Assembly: GCA_004764695.1 (NCBI GenBank)
Contig: SMSO01000007.1
Coordinates: 1,433,270-1,497,269 of the forward strand
Source of the DNA: Schizochytrium sp. TIO01
Lineage: Eukaryota > Sar > Bigyra > Thraustochytrida > Thraustochytriidae
Reading direction: 5' to 3'
DNA length: 64,000 bases
Below, piece by piece: positions 53,257-63,777 of this stretch (position 1 is the first letter of the stretch; every line of letters begins with the position of its first letter). A model generated the notes under the pieces. It saw only the letters and a program-made list of their open reading frames with translations, ran no database searches and was not told the origin of the DNA. A program made the position numbers and the translations under genes.

Positions 53257-54202
53257 ATGCCTCGCGGGGTGCGAAAGAAGCGTCAATACAACCGCCGCAC
53301 GAAGGTTGCTACGAAGGTTGCGGAGGATGTCGCCTCCACATCAACGTCATCAGAGGACTCGACATCGTCAAGGTCCGTTAAGTCTGAGCCCGTTGCTCTC
53401 TTGGACCGAGGCGTGAAGCGGCCGAGGCCTCGTTGTGAAGGCTGCGATCTTGCTGCTGCTGGAGAAGGTAGGTTTCTTATCTTGTTTGTGAAGCATTGGT
53501 TAGAGCAACATCTTGACGCGTTACACTGTAGAAACTATGTGCCATTATCATCTCGATCACTATTATTGTCGGTGCTAATGCCAATGCAAATGTCATTTTC
53601 ACAGCAGCTTGCGCCTTGGCATAACGCGATGTGCAGATGAGTGGATGTAAATTTCGGGATAGACCTGAAGGCTAACGATAATTGAATTGTATGCATGCAA
53701 TTGTCTATTGTGTGAATGAATAGCTTGTATTCGTACGAGGTGTCTATCTTGCTGCAAAGCGTATCAAGGCAGCAAGAAGTCAAAGAAACATACGACAACC
53801 TGCAAGTTTCATGACAAGGTTGACGCGCTTCTGCTGAGCTGGGTGGAAGGATACCAGGAACGCGTGGCACTGCGAAATGACCCGACGCACTTGACACGGA
53901 CACAACATGTGGAGAGACTTTTTGAGCATGAGGGTGACACAGCTTGCCTTTTTTCATTGGAAGATCTCTTGTCCACCACTGCGTACAAAAAGTGGAAACC
54001 TGCCACGATCTCGCAATCTCGGATGAGCAAGTGGCACATTGAAACTCAATTTCGTCTCAAGGACACTGAGACTCGCAAAAGCCGCTTCAAGAAAATTATC
54101 CGCAACCTGCGCGCAAAGCATGGCATTGACGAGACGTCAACAGAAATTGACACTAACCCATCACCAAACGAAGAGTCTAACTCACCAGCATCACCGGAGT
54201 GA
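53257..54202 (+). CDS. Basic protein of unknown function, two exons
   Basis: Exon 1, 53257-53467, starts at the ATG of MPRGVRKKRQYNRR. The frame is open upstream, but only from a TTG. Exon 2 is 53769-54202. Intron 53468-53768 uses GTAGGT and CAAG|GC, total 214 residues. The N-terminus is basic (KKRQYNRRTK), then Ser-rich, then KRPRPRCEGC, which resembles an AT-hook with a CxxC. After the join come GSKKSKKHTTTCKFHDKVD, a helical stretch (ALLLSWVEGYQERVALRND), an acidic/aromatic part and a basic helix (TRKSRFKKIIRNLRAKHGI). The layout suggests a nuclear, nucleic-acid-binding protein, but no family is recognised. A CT-rich microsatellite follows the stop. Confidence 0.6.
53468..53768 (+). other. 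Probable intron, ambiguous splice sites
   Basis: The donor could be GAAG|GTAGGT (with acceptor CAAG|GC) or GAAGGTAG|GTTTCT (with acceptor GGCAG|C). Both choices keep the frame and give the same residues at the junction. Confidence 0.6.
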
Positions 54203-54769
54203 GCGATATCCAATGATTCTCTCTCTCTCTCTCTCTTTCTCTCTACCTCTCTCTCTCATTCTGCGTTACCGCAAGTGCTTCGGTAGTTTTTACCCAAAGC
54301 TGTGGCTAGGAAAACTACGACAGCTGCTTGTGACAAGAAGGAAAAAATTAATCCATCCTTGCAGGGCTCACCTGGGCAAACCTCCTTTCTACTTTCTTTA
54401 TTTTGGAGGGCAAATAGTTGTCCTGCCAAAACTATATCAAGAACACAAATGCAACGTACTGTCTTTTCGCCCGCTTTACTTTTTATATTTCATGTCCCTG
54501 GGGGTCCTATGTAAGAACCATTGGAATTGCTTGTTCAATGCTATATTCATCTGTCTGACAAACCTTTTTCTTCATCTGACTTGATCATAATTCGAGAAAA
54601 AAACAAAAAACCAAACAAAATCGAACCTCTTTCCAAAACAGCACATCTCTAGAAGCAAAACCTTGAGGAATGTTTATCAAATTTTAAAATTTAATTGCTG
54701 CAACAAAAAGACGAGTTTACACGCACGAATTTTTTTAAAAGCAAATTAGCAACAAATGAAGGATAAAGC
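54203..54769. other. Convergent spacer with CT repeat
   Basis: Tail-to-tail region between the basic protein and the AIG1-like gene. It contains an interrupted (CT)n tract at 54218-54257 and A-rich sequence near 54600. The plus frame to 54584 is not supported as coding. Confidence 0.55.
54218..54257. repeat. (CT)n microsatellite
   Basis: Interrupted CT dinucleotide tract directly after the stop codon of the two-exon gene. Confidence 0.9.
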
Positions 54770-55756
54770 TTACGCAATAGTGCTAATAAGCACCGGACGA
54801 ACATAAATATCGATGGCCTCCACGAAGAACGTGCATGCCACCCATACAATATACATGACACCTACTAATCCAGCATAAGCTAATGGCGCCCAAGCGAAGC
54901 GAGTATAATCCATGAAGAAGTAGTAGAAAATTCCCATCATCTTGAACCAAAACAATGCAAAGGAAACATACACATTTGCATAGCACAACATGAAGATCCA
55001 ATGGCGCGAGACCATGGGCAAACCGCTTAGAGTTGCCTCGACCAGCATCATTAGCAAGTTAGCATAGTGCATAGTCAAGGCGCGCCAGTTCGAGAGGCGA
55101 GCATAACGGTACGGGTCTTTGCGACGCGCTGTGGGCATGAGCACAAAGTGAACGACAAGAGTCACCATAAGGGCCGAGCTAAAACAAACTTCAAAAACCA
55201 CTGGCATCCAACGGCTGTGCGAACCAAAGGGTTCCACATTTAGGCTGTAGAAGATACTGAATAGAAAGTAGAACGTCAACATCGTCCAAGACCACACAGT
55301 AAAAGTGGTAAATCTTTTCCAACGCTTGATATGAACAATTTCGCCAAAGTTACTCCGCACTTTAGGATAATCGTTTGTCACATAGATATTCACAGCAATC
55401 GCAACAGCCAAGATGGTACTTAAGACCCGAGTGGTGAGCAAGATTTTCGAGCCTCCGCCGGTGACATCACGTTCGTCAACATCAACGTCAAGGATTTGCA
55501 GGACCTCCATAATGCTAGAAGCCGACTTGAGCGTGTCAAGACTGGCATCCGACGCGGAGCTCATGTAATAGCGCAACATTGCCACGTCTAGAGTTGCGAT
55601 AGTGGCCAGCACAAGACCAAGACGCAACACAGAGTCTTTTGGTGGGGGTCCATGGCTTTTACCAGGTCCAGCAGGTGCCTCCTTCGAAACACCAACTTCA
55701 GGCTCATCCCCAGCCACGCCACCCGAGGCGTTTTGGCGTTTTCGAGCACCTGACAT
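54770..55756 (-). CDS. AIG1/FAR-17a-like multi-pass membrane protein
   Basis: A 328-residue protein with a Gly/Pro/Lys-rich cytosolic N-terminus (1-42) and about seven hydrophobic segments (near 43-65, 108-127, 153-172, 185-206, 228-246, 253-280, 291-312). Segment spacing and motifs recall the AIG1/ADTRP (FAR-17a) family: RWKRFTTFT before a helix, NWRALTMHYANLLMMLVE with a conserved His (His230), then a FALFWFKMMGIFYYFF-type helix. Human AIG1/ADTRP are threonine hydrolases of FAHFA lipids using a Thr and a His; here Thr150 or Thr151 and His230 would be the candidates. This family is divergent, so the call is moderate. The N-terminal half with the first helix and a 40-residue loop is an extension. 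ATG at 55756. Confidence 0.55.
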   Translation of the reverse strand: MSGARKRQNASGGVAGDEPEVGVSKEAPAGPGKSHGPPPKDSVLRLGLVLATIATLDVAMLRYYMSSASDASLDTLKSASSIMEVLQILDVDVDERDVTGGGSKILLTTRVLSTILAVAIAVNIYVTNDYPKVRSNFGEIVHIKRWKRFTTFTVWSWTMLTFYFLFSIFYSLNVEPFGSHSRWMPVVFEVCFSSALMVTLVVHFVLMPTARRKDPYRYARLSNWRALTMHYANLLMMLVEATLSGLPMVSRHWIFMLCYANVYVSFALFWFKMMGIFYYFFMDYTRFAWAPLAYAGLVGVMYIVWVACTFFVEAIDIYVRPVLISTIA

Positions 55757-57244
55757 CGTCTACAGTGGTTATGCGGAGGGGTGGGAGATTGTTGCAATGC
55801 GGATTTGGCCGATAGATTGCACAAGGTGTTTAAAACATGATACCATGGTAGATTGCGCAAGTTTATTTTGATTTTTTATCTTTTTAAATTTTAATTAATT
55901 TTAAAAACCGAATCTAGCCTTCCTTTTTCGAAACAAATAATTATGCAAAGAACAGAGAATTAAAAAAGAAAGTTTTGGCGGGTCTTGAAATTTATGATTT
56001 CGTGCAATAGTTGTATTTAGATTGGTCTTGGAGTTAATCTCCCCTAATTGGCATGTTCCCAAATTATGCGATCCTCTATACAAATGATCATGTGTTTCTC
56101 TACGGAATGTATGAGCTTGGACAGTAAAATCATTGAGTGACTTTTGACTATAGAGAATTTTATCCTTCTCACTTACATTTACTTATCCACAGACTCCTCA
56201 TGCGTGTCGTTACCACTCCCCGTAGCGAGCTTGTCTACATAAATGAGTGATCCTATATGACTAGAATTAGAGACAAAGTGATGATTCTTTTTGTCTCTTT
56301 AATGGTTTCTGTTTTATTGTCTTATATATTGTTTACAGAAAAGGTCCTTTGCGAATGATATCGAAATGCAGGGATCTTCGAACTTAAGGTGAGTTTCTTA
56401 ATAGTTCCCAACTTTTTATAATTTAGTAAGCTAGAAGACTATAGGATTCAATATATCCTGAGTAGAAAGGAAACACTGTTCTTTATTTATTTATTTATTG
56501 GCGGGGTTCCTTAGAGTTTTAGAGATTTCCATCCATTCGGCTCCGAACACTTTTCAAAGCAAAACCTTGATAGAAAAAGCTGCCTTGATTTTCGTTTATG
56601 TTCGATCATTTCCTGTTGAGAACAAGGGAAAATTACGTTTGAAGCTGAAATCTTCCGCCAAGGAGCATCTGCTTTCATAAGTCTTGTACAAGAATACGAT
56701 GTTTTTATAACATGAGACATTCGCTATGTGTGACTTCAACTACTCCGTCATATTCAATATCTATTCACTGAGCATTTCTTGAACAGGTCCTGTGTATAAG
56801 TTAATTGTAATCGTATTAATACATATGCCTATAGTACTGTACATGTTGTTTAATGAACGCTCAGAGGTGAGTGAGTGCTATATTTTGATCATGCTCTTGA
56901 ATTTAACTAAGGAATTGGAAACCGCCCTGGGTTGTGAGGTGAAAGTGGTCCACCCTGCCAGATATCCATTTCCCAGTACTTCTTTAAAATATCCCGATTA
57001 CCACCAAACGTATCGAAATGCTCAGAAGCTCGCCCTTCTACCCTTTACCCTAGTCCTCCAGTCCTCTTGGGACGCCTGCCTTGTGTGACTGGCTGAGCGC
57101 TATAGCCTATTTCTGCGGATAAATCCTACTGTAAAGATCTCAATTTTTCACTTGTAAGGTTTGTATATCGTAGTTTGCAGAGGGCTATAAGTCACTTGCA
57201 TTGCCAAACAAGGCCTGCGATGCGGCGGCTATCGATCGACTTGG
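55757..57244. other. Divergent intergenic region
   Basis: About 1.5 kb between the AIG1-like gene (minus) and the tRNA methyltransferase (plus). AT-rich, with a TTTATTTATTTATT tract near 56483. No gene is seen. Confidence 0.5.
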
Positions 57245-58447
57245 ATGGCCAGCGTAGAGCAAATGCTTTCTCACGTGCGTAGACTTGTGGGTCGCGCTCT
57301 TGGCAGAATGGAGTCTTCGGAGGCCTCGTCAAAGCGTCCCGCTGCCGCTCTCGCTGAGTCGGCTTCTCCTTCTGCCTCTTCTGACGCCGTTGCCGCTTCC
57401 AACAACGTGGAGGGTCAGGCCGCTACCATTGAGACAGCTGCTGCCGCCAGTCCTAACGCCGACGATGCCGAGCCGGACGCGAAGCGTGCTCGCACAGAGA
57501 GCAAGCGCTCTCGTGCTGCCAACACTCGCAATGATCCTGAGAACGTGAAGAAGATTGACAAGGCATGGAAAGATGTCTTTGGACATCTTCACCTCGATGA
57601 GGTCTCCTTGGTTGGCGAGATTGGTCGTACCCGTCCTCGCAACCATGTGAACCCTCTCGCACAGCAGTTCCTGAGCGCCGTTGCCCCCCCTGTATGGTCT
57701 GAGGTTTTCGCTGATCCCTCTCTCCCGCTGTTTGTGGATATTGGTTGCGCTCAAGGCCGCTTCGGTCTGCTCATGGCTGCAGATTCGAAGTGGAAAGAGT
57801 GGAACCACTTGGGCCTGGAGATCCGCTTGCCGCACGTTACCCGGGCTAATGCCTGGGTGCAGCGCAAGGGATTCACCAATGCCCACTACGTCCATTGCAG
57901 TGCCAACGCCTCCGTCGGAGCGCTGCTCAGCTCGTACCCGGGCCCTGTTGACTGGGTAGCCGTGCAGTTCCCAGACCCTCACTTTAAGAGGAAACACCAC
58001 AAACGCAGGGTCGTGCAACCCGAGTTTCTCGAGGATATTGCTCGCAATGTTCCCAAGGGCTGCAAGCTTTTTATGCAGAGTGACATTGAGGAGGTTGTCG
58101 CCCAGATGAGGGATCGTGCCGACGGCTGCTCGTTCTTCGACCGTGTTGGAGAGTACACAGACCGGGACTCTGCCTTAGACCCGGAGGTTTGCAGAAATGG
58201 CTCTGATGACTCCCTTTGGACCCGAAGTGGCCAAAGAGCGGCCGGAGAGGGCGATGATGAAGAGGAAGCACCAGAAGATTTTGGAGACTGGCTTAAGGGA
58301 CCCAACCCGGTCGGAGTGCCAACGGAGAGAGAGGTGCAGAACCAGGCTCTCGACTTGCCGGTGTACAGGTGCCTATTTGAGAGAAACGAGAAGGATGTAC
58401 CCCCACCAAGTCTGGACCCGAAGGTAACCCCGCCAGCTAAGGAGTAG
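57245..58447 (+). CDS. tRNA (guanine-N7-)-methyltransferase (TrmB/METTL1/Trm8 family)
   Basis: A 400-residue catalytic subunit that makes m7G46 in tRNA variable loops using SAM. In animals and yeast it works with a WD40 partner (WDR4/Trm82), not seen here. Residues 1-100 are an Ala/Ser-rich, basic and probably disordered extension (KRARTESKRSR). The core shows RTRPRNHVNPLAQQ (128-141), the SAM loop FVDIGCAQGRFG (163-174), LGLEIR (189-194), VQFPDPHFKRKHHKRR (240-255) and a closing EREVQNQALDLPVYRCLFER (about 360-379). All are hallmarks of the family. An acidic insert (GEGDDEEEAPEDFG, about 332-346) and a Pro-rich tail are lineage extras. ATG at 57245. The GC-rich codon use contrasts with its spacers. 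Confidence 0.93.
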   Translation: MASVEQMLSHVRRLVGRALGRMESSEASSKRPAAALAESASPSASSDAVAASNNVEGQAATIETAAAASPNADDAEPDAKRARTESKRSRAANTRNDPENVKKIDKAWKDVFGHLHLDEVSLVGEIGRTRPRNHVNPLAQQFLSAVAPPVWSEVFADPSLPLFVDIGCAQGRFGLLMAADSKWKEWNHLGLEIRLPHVTRANAWVQRKGFTNAHYVHCSANASVGALLSSYPGPVDWVAVQFPDPHFKRKHHKRRVVQPEFLEDIARNVPKGCKLFMQSDIEEVVAQMRDRADGCSFFDRVGEYTDRDSALDPEVCRNGSDDSLWTRSGQRAAGEGDDEEEAPEDFGDWLKGPNPVGVPTEREVQNQALDLPVYRCLFERNEKDVPPPSLDPKVTPPAKE

Positions 58448-58927
58448 TAAAGCGGGAGCAATGAAGTGCAATGCACACATATCTGTAAGGCCATCAGGAC
58501 TCTATAGGGTGTCTGATGGGCGATGCCAATGTGTTGCGTAGACTCCAAGATAGACGAATAAACCTATGAATGTATTCGTGATCCTTCTGACCTTCATAAA
58601 TTGAATTCAAAGAAGGCTGCCCGAGGAGGAACACGACGATCCCTAAAAGTATTATCTTTAAGATAGACCACACTAAACACTATTTTTTTTGTATTGTTCT
58701 CAATCTCCCTTCATCCTTTCTGCTGACAGAACTTGTCTGTTTACATTTCAGGCATTGTTTATCGCAATGATTGTTCTGTAATCCATTCAGTAAGCAATAG
58801 TATTCCTTGTCAGGAGGATACGTCTTGAAAAATAGAAAGGGCAAAACAGAAAACATGTATATACTCTTTGTATCATTTATAAAGTCTGAACTTTTGAGTA
58901 TCAGAAGGTTGTAAATATAAGAAAAAA
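58448..58927. other. Convergent spacer
   Basis: Tail-to-tail region between the tRNA methyltransferase and the sulfotransferase; T-rich, nothing else seen. Confidence 0.6.
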
Positions 58928-60481
58928 CTATGCAAGATTAAATCTCTCGTGTAAACTCTCCCGCACGGCCTGGGCAAGGTCATCATAGGTTTCAAAGCCA
59001 AGCTTGTCTGTGATGATAGTTTTCCACTTGTTTTGCAGAAACTCTTGATCGTCCTGATCAAAGGTTTGCTTGTGCTTTTTAGTCACTACACGTGTTGACT
59101 CGGCAAAATGCACTGCCATCCGAGATCTATTAAGACGTACAATCTCCTTAGACGCCCAACTCTCGTCAAACTTCGAGGCGTGCTTACGCATGGCCTCCTT
59201 TGTACTTCCTGCTGTCACGCGATCAATCAATTCCTCTGTGATGTTTTCAATTTCCATAAACTCTGCAATGGCCCGAATCTGGGTCCTAGAGTCTGTGAGG
59301 AAGTCCTCAAACACGAGGCAGAGTACGGACGGGTCATTCCGGCATTGATAGTACTCGTAAAAGTAATCCCAAAGACGAGCGCCAAACATCTGGCCATCAG
59401 CAATATCCTCACATCGTAGGAATTCCCCAAGAGTGCTTTCACAGACCTCTGGAACACCCTTTTCCCGCAGGAAGTTGTAGTAAGAAATCACAATACTGCC
59501 AGGGTCTCGCACTGTCACAATGTATTTAGCTCCTGGCTGCACAGAAGCCAACCGGTGATGAGATTTGTACTGCCGAGGCACAAACGAATCATTGTAAGAT
59601 ACGTAAGGATCAAATCCAAAATCCCAAGACAACTCGATCCAAGGACTTGGCTGGTAGATATCAACAAAATCGAGTGCACCTGGGGTCGTACCGCCCTCCG
59701 TCCGCAAGAGATGGCAGATCCACTGGAGCATGGTCGTGCCTGACTTGGGTGCTGTAGCGATAATTACATCAGATGGCTGAGGTACGAAACACCGCGCTCT
59801 CTCGCTGCTTTCAATGGACATTGTCTTGGCCTTATGAGGTGGATCAATGCGTGGAATGGACAACGCCCAAGACATTTGATTCTTTAACTTCCAGTCATTT
59901 TTAGACTTCAATACCTCGCGCAAGCCTTTAGACCCCTGCTTTTCAACTTCCGAATAAAGTGCCTCGTGCAGGCCTACAGTTGGGAGCAGTGAACTCGGTG
60001 AGGTCGGGCAGCTCAAAGTTTGAATTGTTGCTCCTTCATCAGGAGCGTAATCTTGATCACTAAGACTCCCCTTGTCCATGCCCATAAGAATTGCGATAAG
60101 TTCTGTAAGCCGACCTTTTTCAGGAAAATCATCTTTCACAAGTATGAGAGCGTCAGGGTGGTGCCGCACTGCCCAGGCCTCTACGCACCTGCGTTGGTGC
60201 TCTTGATCCTGAGTGCCCTCACCGATGCTCGCATCGACGGAAACCACAATGATATATTTGGCTCCTGGTGGAGCCTCGCTCAAAAATCTCTCAAACTTGA
60301 ACACGCTACCATGGCCAGCTTTGCGAATGACTTGGTGGCACGCATCTTCGAGTTCCTGCGCGCCCCTTTCATTATGAAATGAGGGACTTGCCACAATCAC
60401 GAGGTCGCCAACTTTGGACTCCGACCACGTCATAGCCTCATCCTGAAGAATAGGCAACGTCCACATCGAGGTACCCTTCAT
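58928..60481 (-). CDS. Sulfotransferase with a 215-residue N-terminal extension
   Basis: A 517-residue protein whose C-terminal 300 residues form a PAPS-dependent cytosolic-type sulfotransferase. The 5'-phosphosulfate loop is IATAPKSGTTMLQWI (241-255), a candidate catalytic His lies in KSHHRL (306-311), and the 3'-phosphate site is VTVRDPGSIVISYYNF (322-337). A late KHKQTFDQDDQEF stretch fits the usual GxxG/loop region only loosely. Such enzymes transfer sulfate to hydroxyls of small molecules. The N-terminal part (about 20-140) looks like a Rossmann-type alpha/beta fold (VGDLVIVASPSF, then AKYIIVVSVD, then PDALILVKDDFP) and does not match anything I know in sulfotransferases. The ATG at 60481 opens the frame; no signal peptide is seen, so it is probably cytosolic. 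Confidence 0.88.
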   Translation of the reverse strand: MKGTSMWTLPILQDEAMTWSESKVGDLVIVASPSFHNERGAQELEDACHQVIRKAGHGSVFKFERFLSEAPPGAKYIIVVSVDASIGEGTQDQEHQRRCVEAWAVRHHPDALILVKDDFPEKGRLTELIAILMGMDKGSLSDQDYAPDEGATIQTLSCPTSPSSLLPTVGLHEALYSEVEKQGSKGLREVLKSKNDWKLKNQMSWALSIPRIDPPHKAKTMSIESSERARCFVPQPSDVIIATAPKSGTTMLQWICHLLRTEGGTTPGALDFVDIYQPSPWIELSWDFGFDPYVSYNDSFVPRQYKSHHRLASVQPGAKYIVTVRDPGSIVISYYNFLREKGVPEVCESTLGEFLRCEDIADGQMFGARLWDYFYEYYQCRNDPSVLCLVFEDFLTDSRTQIRAIAEFMEIENITEELIDRVTAGSTKEAMRKHASKFDESWASKEIVRLNRSRMAVHFAESTRVVTKKHKQTFDQDDQEFLQNKWKTIITDKLGFETYDDLAQAVRESLHERFNLA

Positions 60482-62136
60482 CGCTAGCGACTTGGTGCAC
60501 GTACGCGTTTACCCTGCCGTGGATATAGCAGCCCCTTGGTGAGTTTCGGGTCTGCAGCCACCTTGGATTACAAACGCAGATCGAGCATTGCAATCGCCTG
60601 GACTAGAACTACTACAACAACAACAATAACAAGAACTAAAAGTAAGCAAAAAGCTCTCGAGTCGCCACCCTTTTTAACTTCCTGCTTGAACCTTGTAGAC
60701 CAACGTCTTCATAGTGCCGCTCCAAACCTGTGCACATATCGCAGAGCCAGGTTTGTAGCTCAGTGGAAACGAAGCTTCTATCTTCACTTGCGATGAATTC
60801 ATTCCTTAATTCACATGTAAAGTTTCACTCACTCTGACTGCATAGGTACTATAGAAGCCGAATTCGCGTGAAATTTAGGATCAACTTCCCGAAATAGAAA
60901 CCTTTGCAGCTCATTTTATCCCTCGCGCGAATTGACTTCACGCCCAACAAGAAACCAATCTCGTGAGAGTGGGATTGATTGGCTATTCAGTCAGCAAGAG
61001 AAGACTCTACTCGACGATCCCAAACGTCTGCGCTAGTTCTCAAAAGTCGCATGATCAATCAAGCCGGGATTCGAGTGGCCATAAGCAGTGAGAGAAAGGA
61101 TAAAAATAGTTCTTAGAATGAACGATATGTTTACTTTCCCTCGCGACCTGAAGACTGCGCACGAACGCAGGGAAACAAACAGCTGGCCAAGCGATGTGCC
61201 ACGCTGTCAAGTCCGAACAGAAGACTCCTGGTTTGCGAAAATTGCAACGTACCAGAGCATCGAAGCCCCTTCACAATCACCCCGTGCGTGGACTTTCTTG
61301 ACGCAGAGGCACGTGCAAGAAACTGCAAAATCGAACTTAGCAAAGAACATAATTCTTCACCTTAAACGTTTCCAGAATCGTTTTCCCTATTTGAGTAATA
61401 GTGAAAGTGCTCCATGATTAAAAGTAATAGTAAAAGTGTTCTGTAAGTAGAACAGAGAATTAAAGTATTCGTGTTTCTTTTGAGTAAACGTAGTTTGTAG
61501 GTAAGAATGGTAATCAGAACAGAAAGTTTAAGAAGGAACAGCGTCAACAACATTGATTCAAAGTACACCAATACCATAATAGCTTCGTTTTTGAGGAATT
61601 GCGCATTTGTGTATACGAGTCACCGAGATCAAGTACCCACTGGCTGACATAGGAAACGGTTTATTTTTGTGGCTCTTGATCAGAAATCACGGTCTGCTCG
61701 CCATCTGATAATGCATTAAATAGTGGAAAGCACCGTAGGGAACGTCTTGTTAAGAGTACTTCGATGTTTATCGTTGAGCCATCACAAGCAAAAGCAGTTA
61801 TCTTCAAGACCTGCAATCTGTTACTTGGTCGCGCTATGCCCAAGCCTATGCATTCTCTTCGGCTCTGAGCACATGCGTAGTTTTTAGAAAGTTGCAGAAT
61901 TGCACAGATCAGTTCCATTGTACCATAATAAAAAACCATTCTACCTTTAACGAAGATAGTAAAATAATATGAATGTGCGGAATTCGAGGTTAGCTTCCTC
62001 AGTGCAGGTACTCGTGCAGTTCGTAATCAATCCGTGCAGTTGGTTGATAGCCTGCAGGCATTATCCTGCGCTTAGGGCACGCCTGCTTTGGTGGTTCTGA
62101 CGTGCTCTGCTTCGGTCACGGCACAGACGTTGGGGC
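60482..62136. other. Divergent intergenic region
   Basis: About 1.65 kb between the sulfotransferase (minus) and protease (plus). It contains a CAACAACAACAAT stretch near 60616, and the sequence at 60749-60770 resembles a tRNA A box (TAGCTCAGTGG) but has no matching T arm. A signal-peptide exon of the protease could lie near 61980-62136. Confidence 0.5.
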
Positions 62137-63777
62137 ATGGATCATGCGGTCGGAGATAGCGCTGATGGGGCCACAAGCGTCCCGGGGGATCTCCAGGTTG
62201 CTGCTCACAGAGGACTCCGCGATGGGTCTGGAACCCAGAGCTGGAAAACAGCTCTGGAAAACAGTGAAAAGTCTGCCATTCGAGAGCTGCTAGTGGCGGT
62301 TCTGGCAGAGCTTGACGAGAATTCCGCGAAGGAGATCTTGCAGGAAGCAGCCCACTTACAACGTGCCGAGGAGAATGTCTCTCTTGAAAGAGTACATGAG
62401 ATTGTGGAGGGTATTTGCAATCATTTAGACCTTTCTGTCTCGCAGACCGTTGGCGTCCAAGGCTCGTACCGGAGGAAATTGCGATACAATATCGTGGCAG
62501 AAAACCTTGCCTTCATTGATGCTTTTAATGCACGAAGAAGGATGCAAGAAAATAGCTTAACACCTTTTCTTGAGGCGAATGCATACATTCTGCTGAGCCA
62601 CACAGAGTTCGGTCTTGCGATGAGCAATGGCTTGCAGGCAAACCTCACTAAAACCAATGGAAATGAATTTCTCGAAGAACTTCTTCAAGAGGATACCAGC
62701 GAAGAAGTGGCCTCCCAGTGGCCTGTGGATACAACGTGGGACTGGAAAATCCATGGTGCCGTCGGGCATGTCAAGAACCAGGGGTTTTGCGGTAGTTGCT
62801 GGGCCCACTCGGCAATCGCTGCAATCGAGGGTAAGATGGCCATCCAGCATCAAGAATTGTTCCAACTGAGCGCACAGCAGCTTTTGGATTGTTTTCGGCC
62901 CCTCGAGTATGGGTGTCGGGGCGGGAGCTTTCTTGATGTTCTACGCAATTACACCACAAACCATGCAATCTTGACAGAAAAGCGCTTACCATTTGTTGGA
63001 CAAGCCGCAGAACATTGTTTGGAGACGCGCGATCAAGAATCGCATGAAGGTGTTGTCGAGACTGAAAATGTGATTTGGTTTAAAGAAGCGCACCCTTCAG
63101 TCGTCGCAAACTTGGTTCGTCAGCAACCTGTAGCATCAAGCATTAAAGCAGCTAGTCGGTGCTTTCAGTTCTACGCGTCAGGCATTCTGGACGATGATGG
63201 CTGCTCCCAGGGGGATGAAACAATGAACCATGCAGTTACAATTGTAGGCTTCGAGCATACAGACGACCCTGATCGCAGGGCGTGGATCATCAAAAACTCA
63301 TGGGGGCGACATTGGGGTGAGGATGGGTTTGCGCGAATTAAGATCCATGCTAAATCACGTACAAGTGCTTTTGGTATTCACAAGCTCATTGCAGCTCCTT
63401 TATCAGTTTCATATTCCCAGCGCTGTCTTAACAGCTCTCAAGCGTGCAGTGGCGAAGGGCTTGCTGTAAACACAAGTAAAACCACCCCTTATGACGATGG
63501 TTCTTCAAAAGGTTCAGCTAATCGTGTACACATGATTGTCGCTGCTATGTTCTTGGTTTGGGTACTGGTTCTTATTTGCATAGTTGGAAGGGTGGCTTAT
63601 CGACAGTGGACTCGTAAAAGGCGCGGGCCACGGCCTCGAAGAGATCCATCCCTAACTCGTGCTAGTCACGAATCTCTTGTTCGATTGTTAGACGAATACG
63701 TTGATGATGATGATGACGAAGAGGAAACTGGCAACTCAGAGAGTAGACCTCGTCCGTACGACTCCTCCATCATTTAG
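62137..63777 (+). CDS. Papain-family (C1A) cysteine protease with C-terminal membrane anchor
   Basis: A 546-residue protein. Residues 106-165 resemble an I29 propeptide (RRKLRYNIVAENLAFIDAFN, then TEFGLAMSNG). The mature domain starts near 195. Active-site elements are complete: Gln215 in VKNQGFCGSCWAHS, Cys221, His365 in NHAVTIVGF and Asn387 in IIKNSWGRHWGEDGF. The GCRGGSF loop and a Cys-rich pattern are typical. A hydrophobic helix (about 464-486) follows, then an Arg-rich cytosolic tail with DEYVDDDDDEEE. A C-terminal anchor is unusual for cathepsins, which are normally soluble and lysosomal. The 100 N-terminal residues are helical and no signal peptide is visible after the ATG at 62137, so an upstream signal-peptide exon or a different start is likely. 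Confidence 0.9.
   Translation: MDHAVGDSADGATSVPGDLQVAAHRGLRDGSGTQSWKTALENSEKSAIRELLVAVLAELDENSAKEILQEAAHLQRAEENVSLERVHEIVEGICNHLDLSVSQTVGVQGSYRRKLRYNIVAENLAFIDAFNARRRMQENSLTPFLEANAYILLSHTEFGLAMSNGLQANLTKTNGNEFLEELLQEDTSEEVASQWPVDTTWDWKIHGAVGHVKNQGFCGSCWAHSAIAAIEGKMAIQHQELFQLSAQQLLDCFRPLEYGCRGGSFLDVLRNYTTNHAILTEKRLPFVGQAAEHCLETRDQESHEGVVETENVIWFKEAHPSVVANLVRQQPVASSIKAASRCFQFYASGILDDDGCSQGDETMNHAVTIVGFEHTDDPDRRAWIIKNSWGRHWGEDGFARIKIHAKSRTSAFGIHKLIAAPLSVSYSQRCLNSSQACSGEGLAVNTSKTTPYDDGSSKGSANRVHMIVAAMFLVWVLVLICIVGRVAYRQWTRKRRGPRPRRDPSLTRASHESLVRLLDEYVDDDDDEEETGNSESRPRPYDSSII

Noticed and set aside
57329-58018. 229-codon minus-strand frame across the tRNA methyltransferase
   Set aside because: Antisense shadow of a gene with unmistakable family motifs.
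60749-60830. tRNA-like A box (TAGCTCAGTGG)
   Set aside because: No D-stem closure, no anticodon stem and no GTTCRANNC T-arm at a suitable distance.
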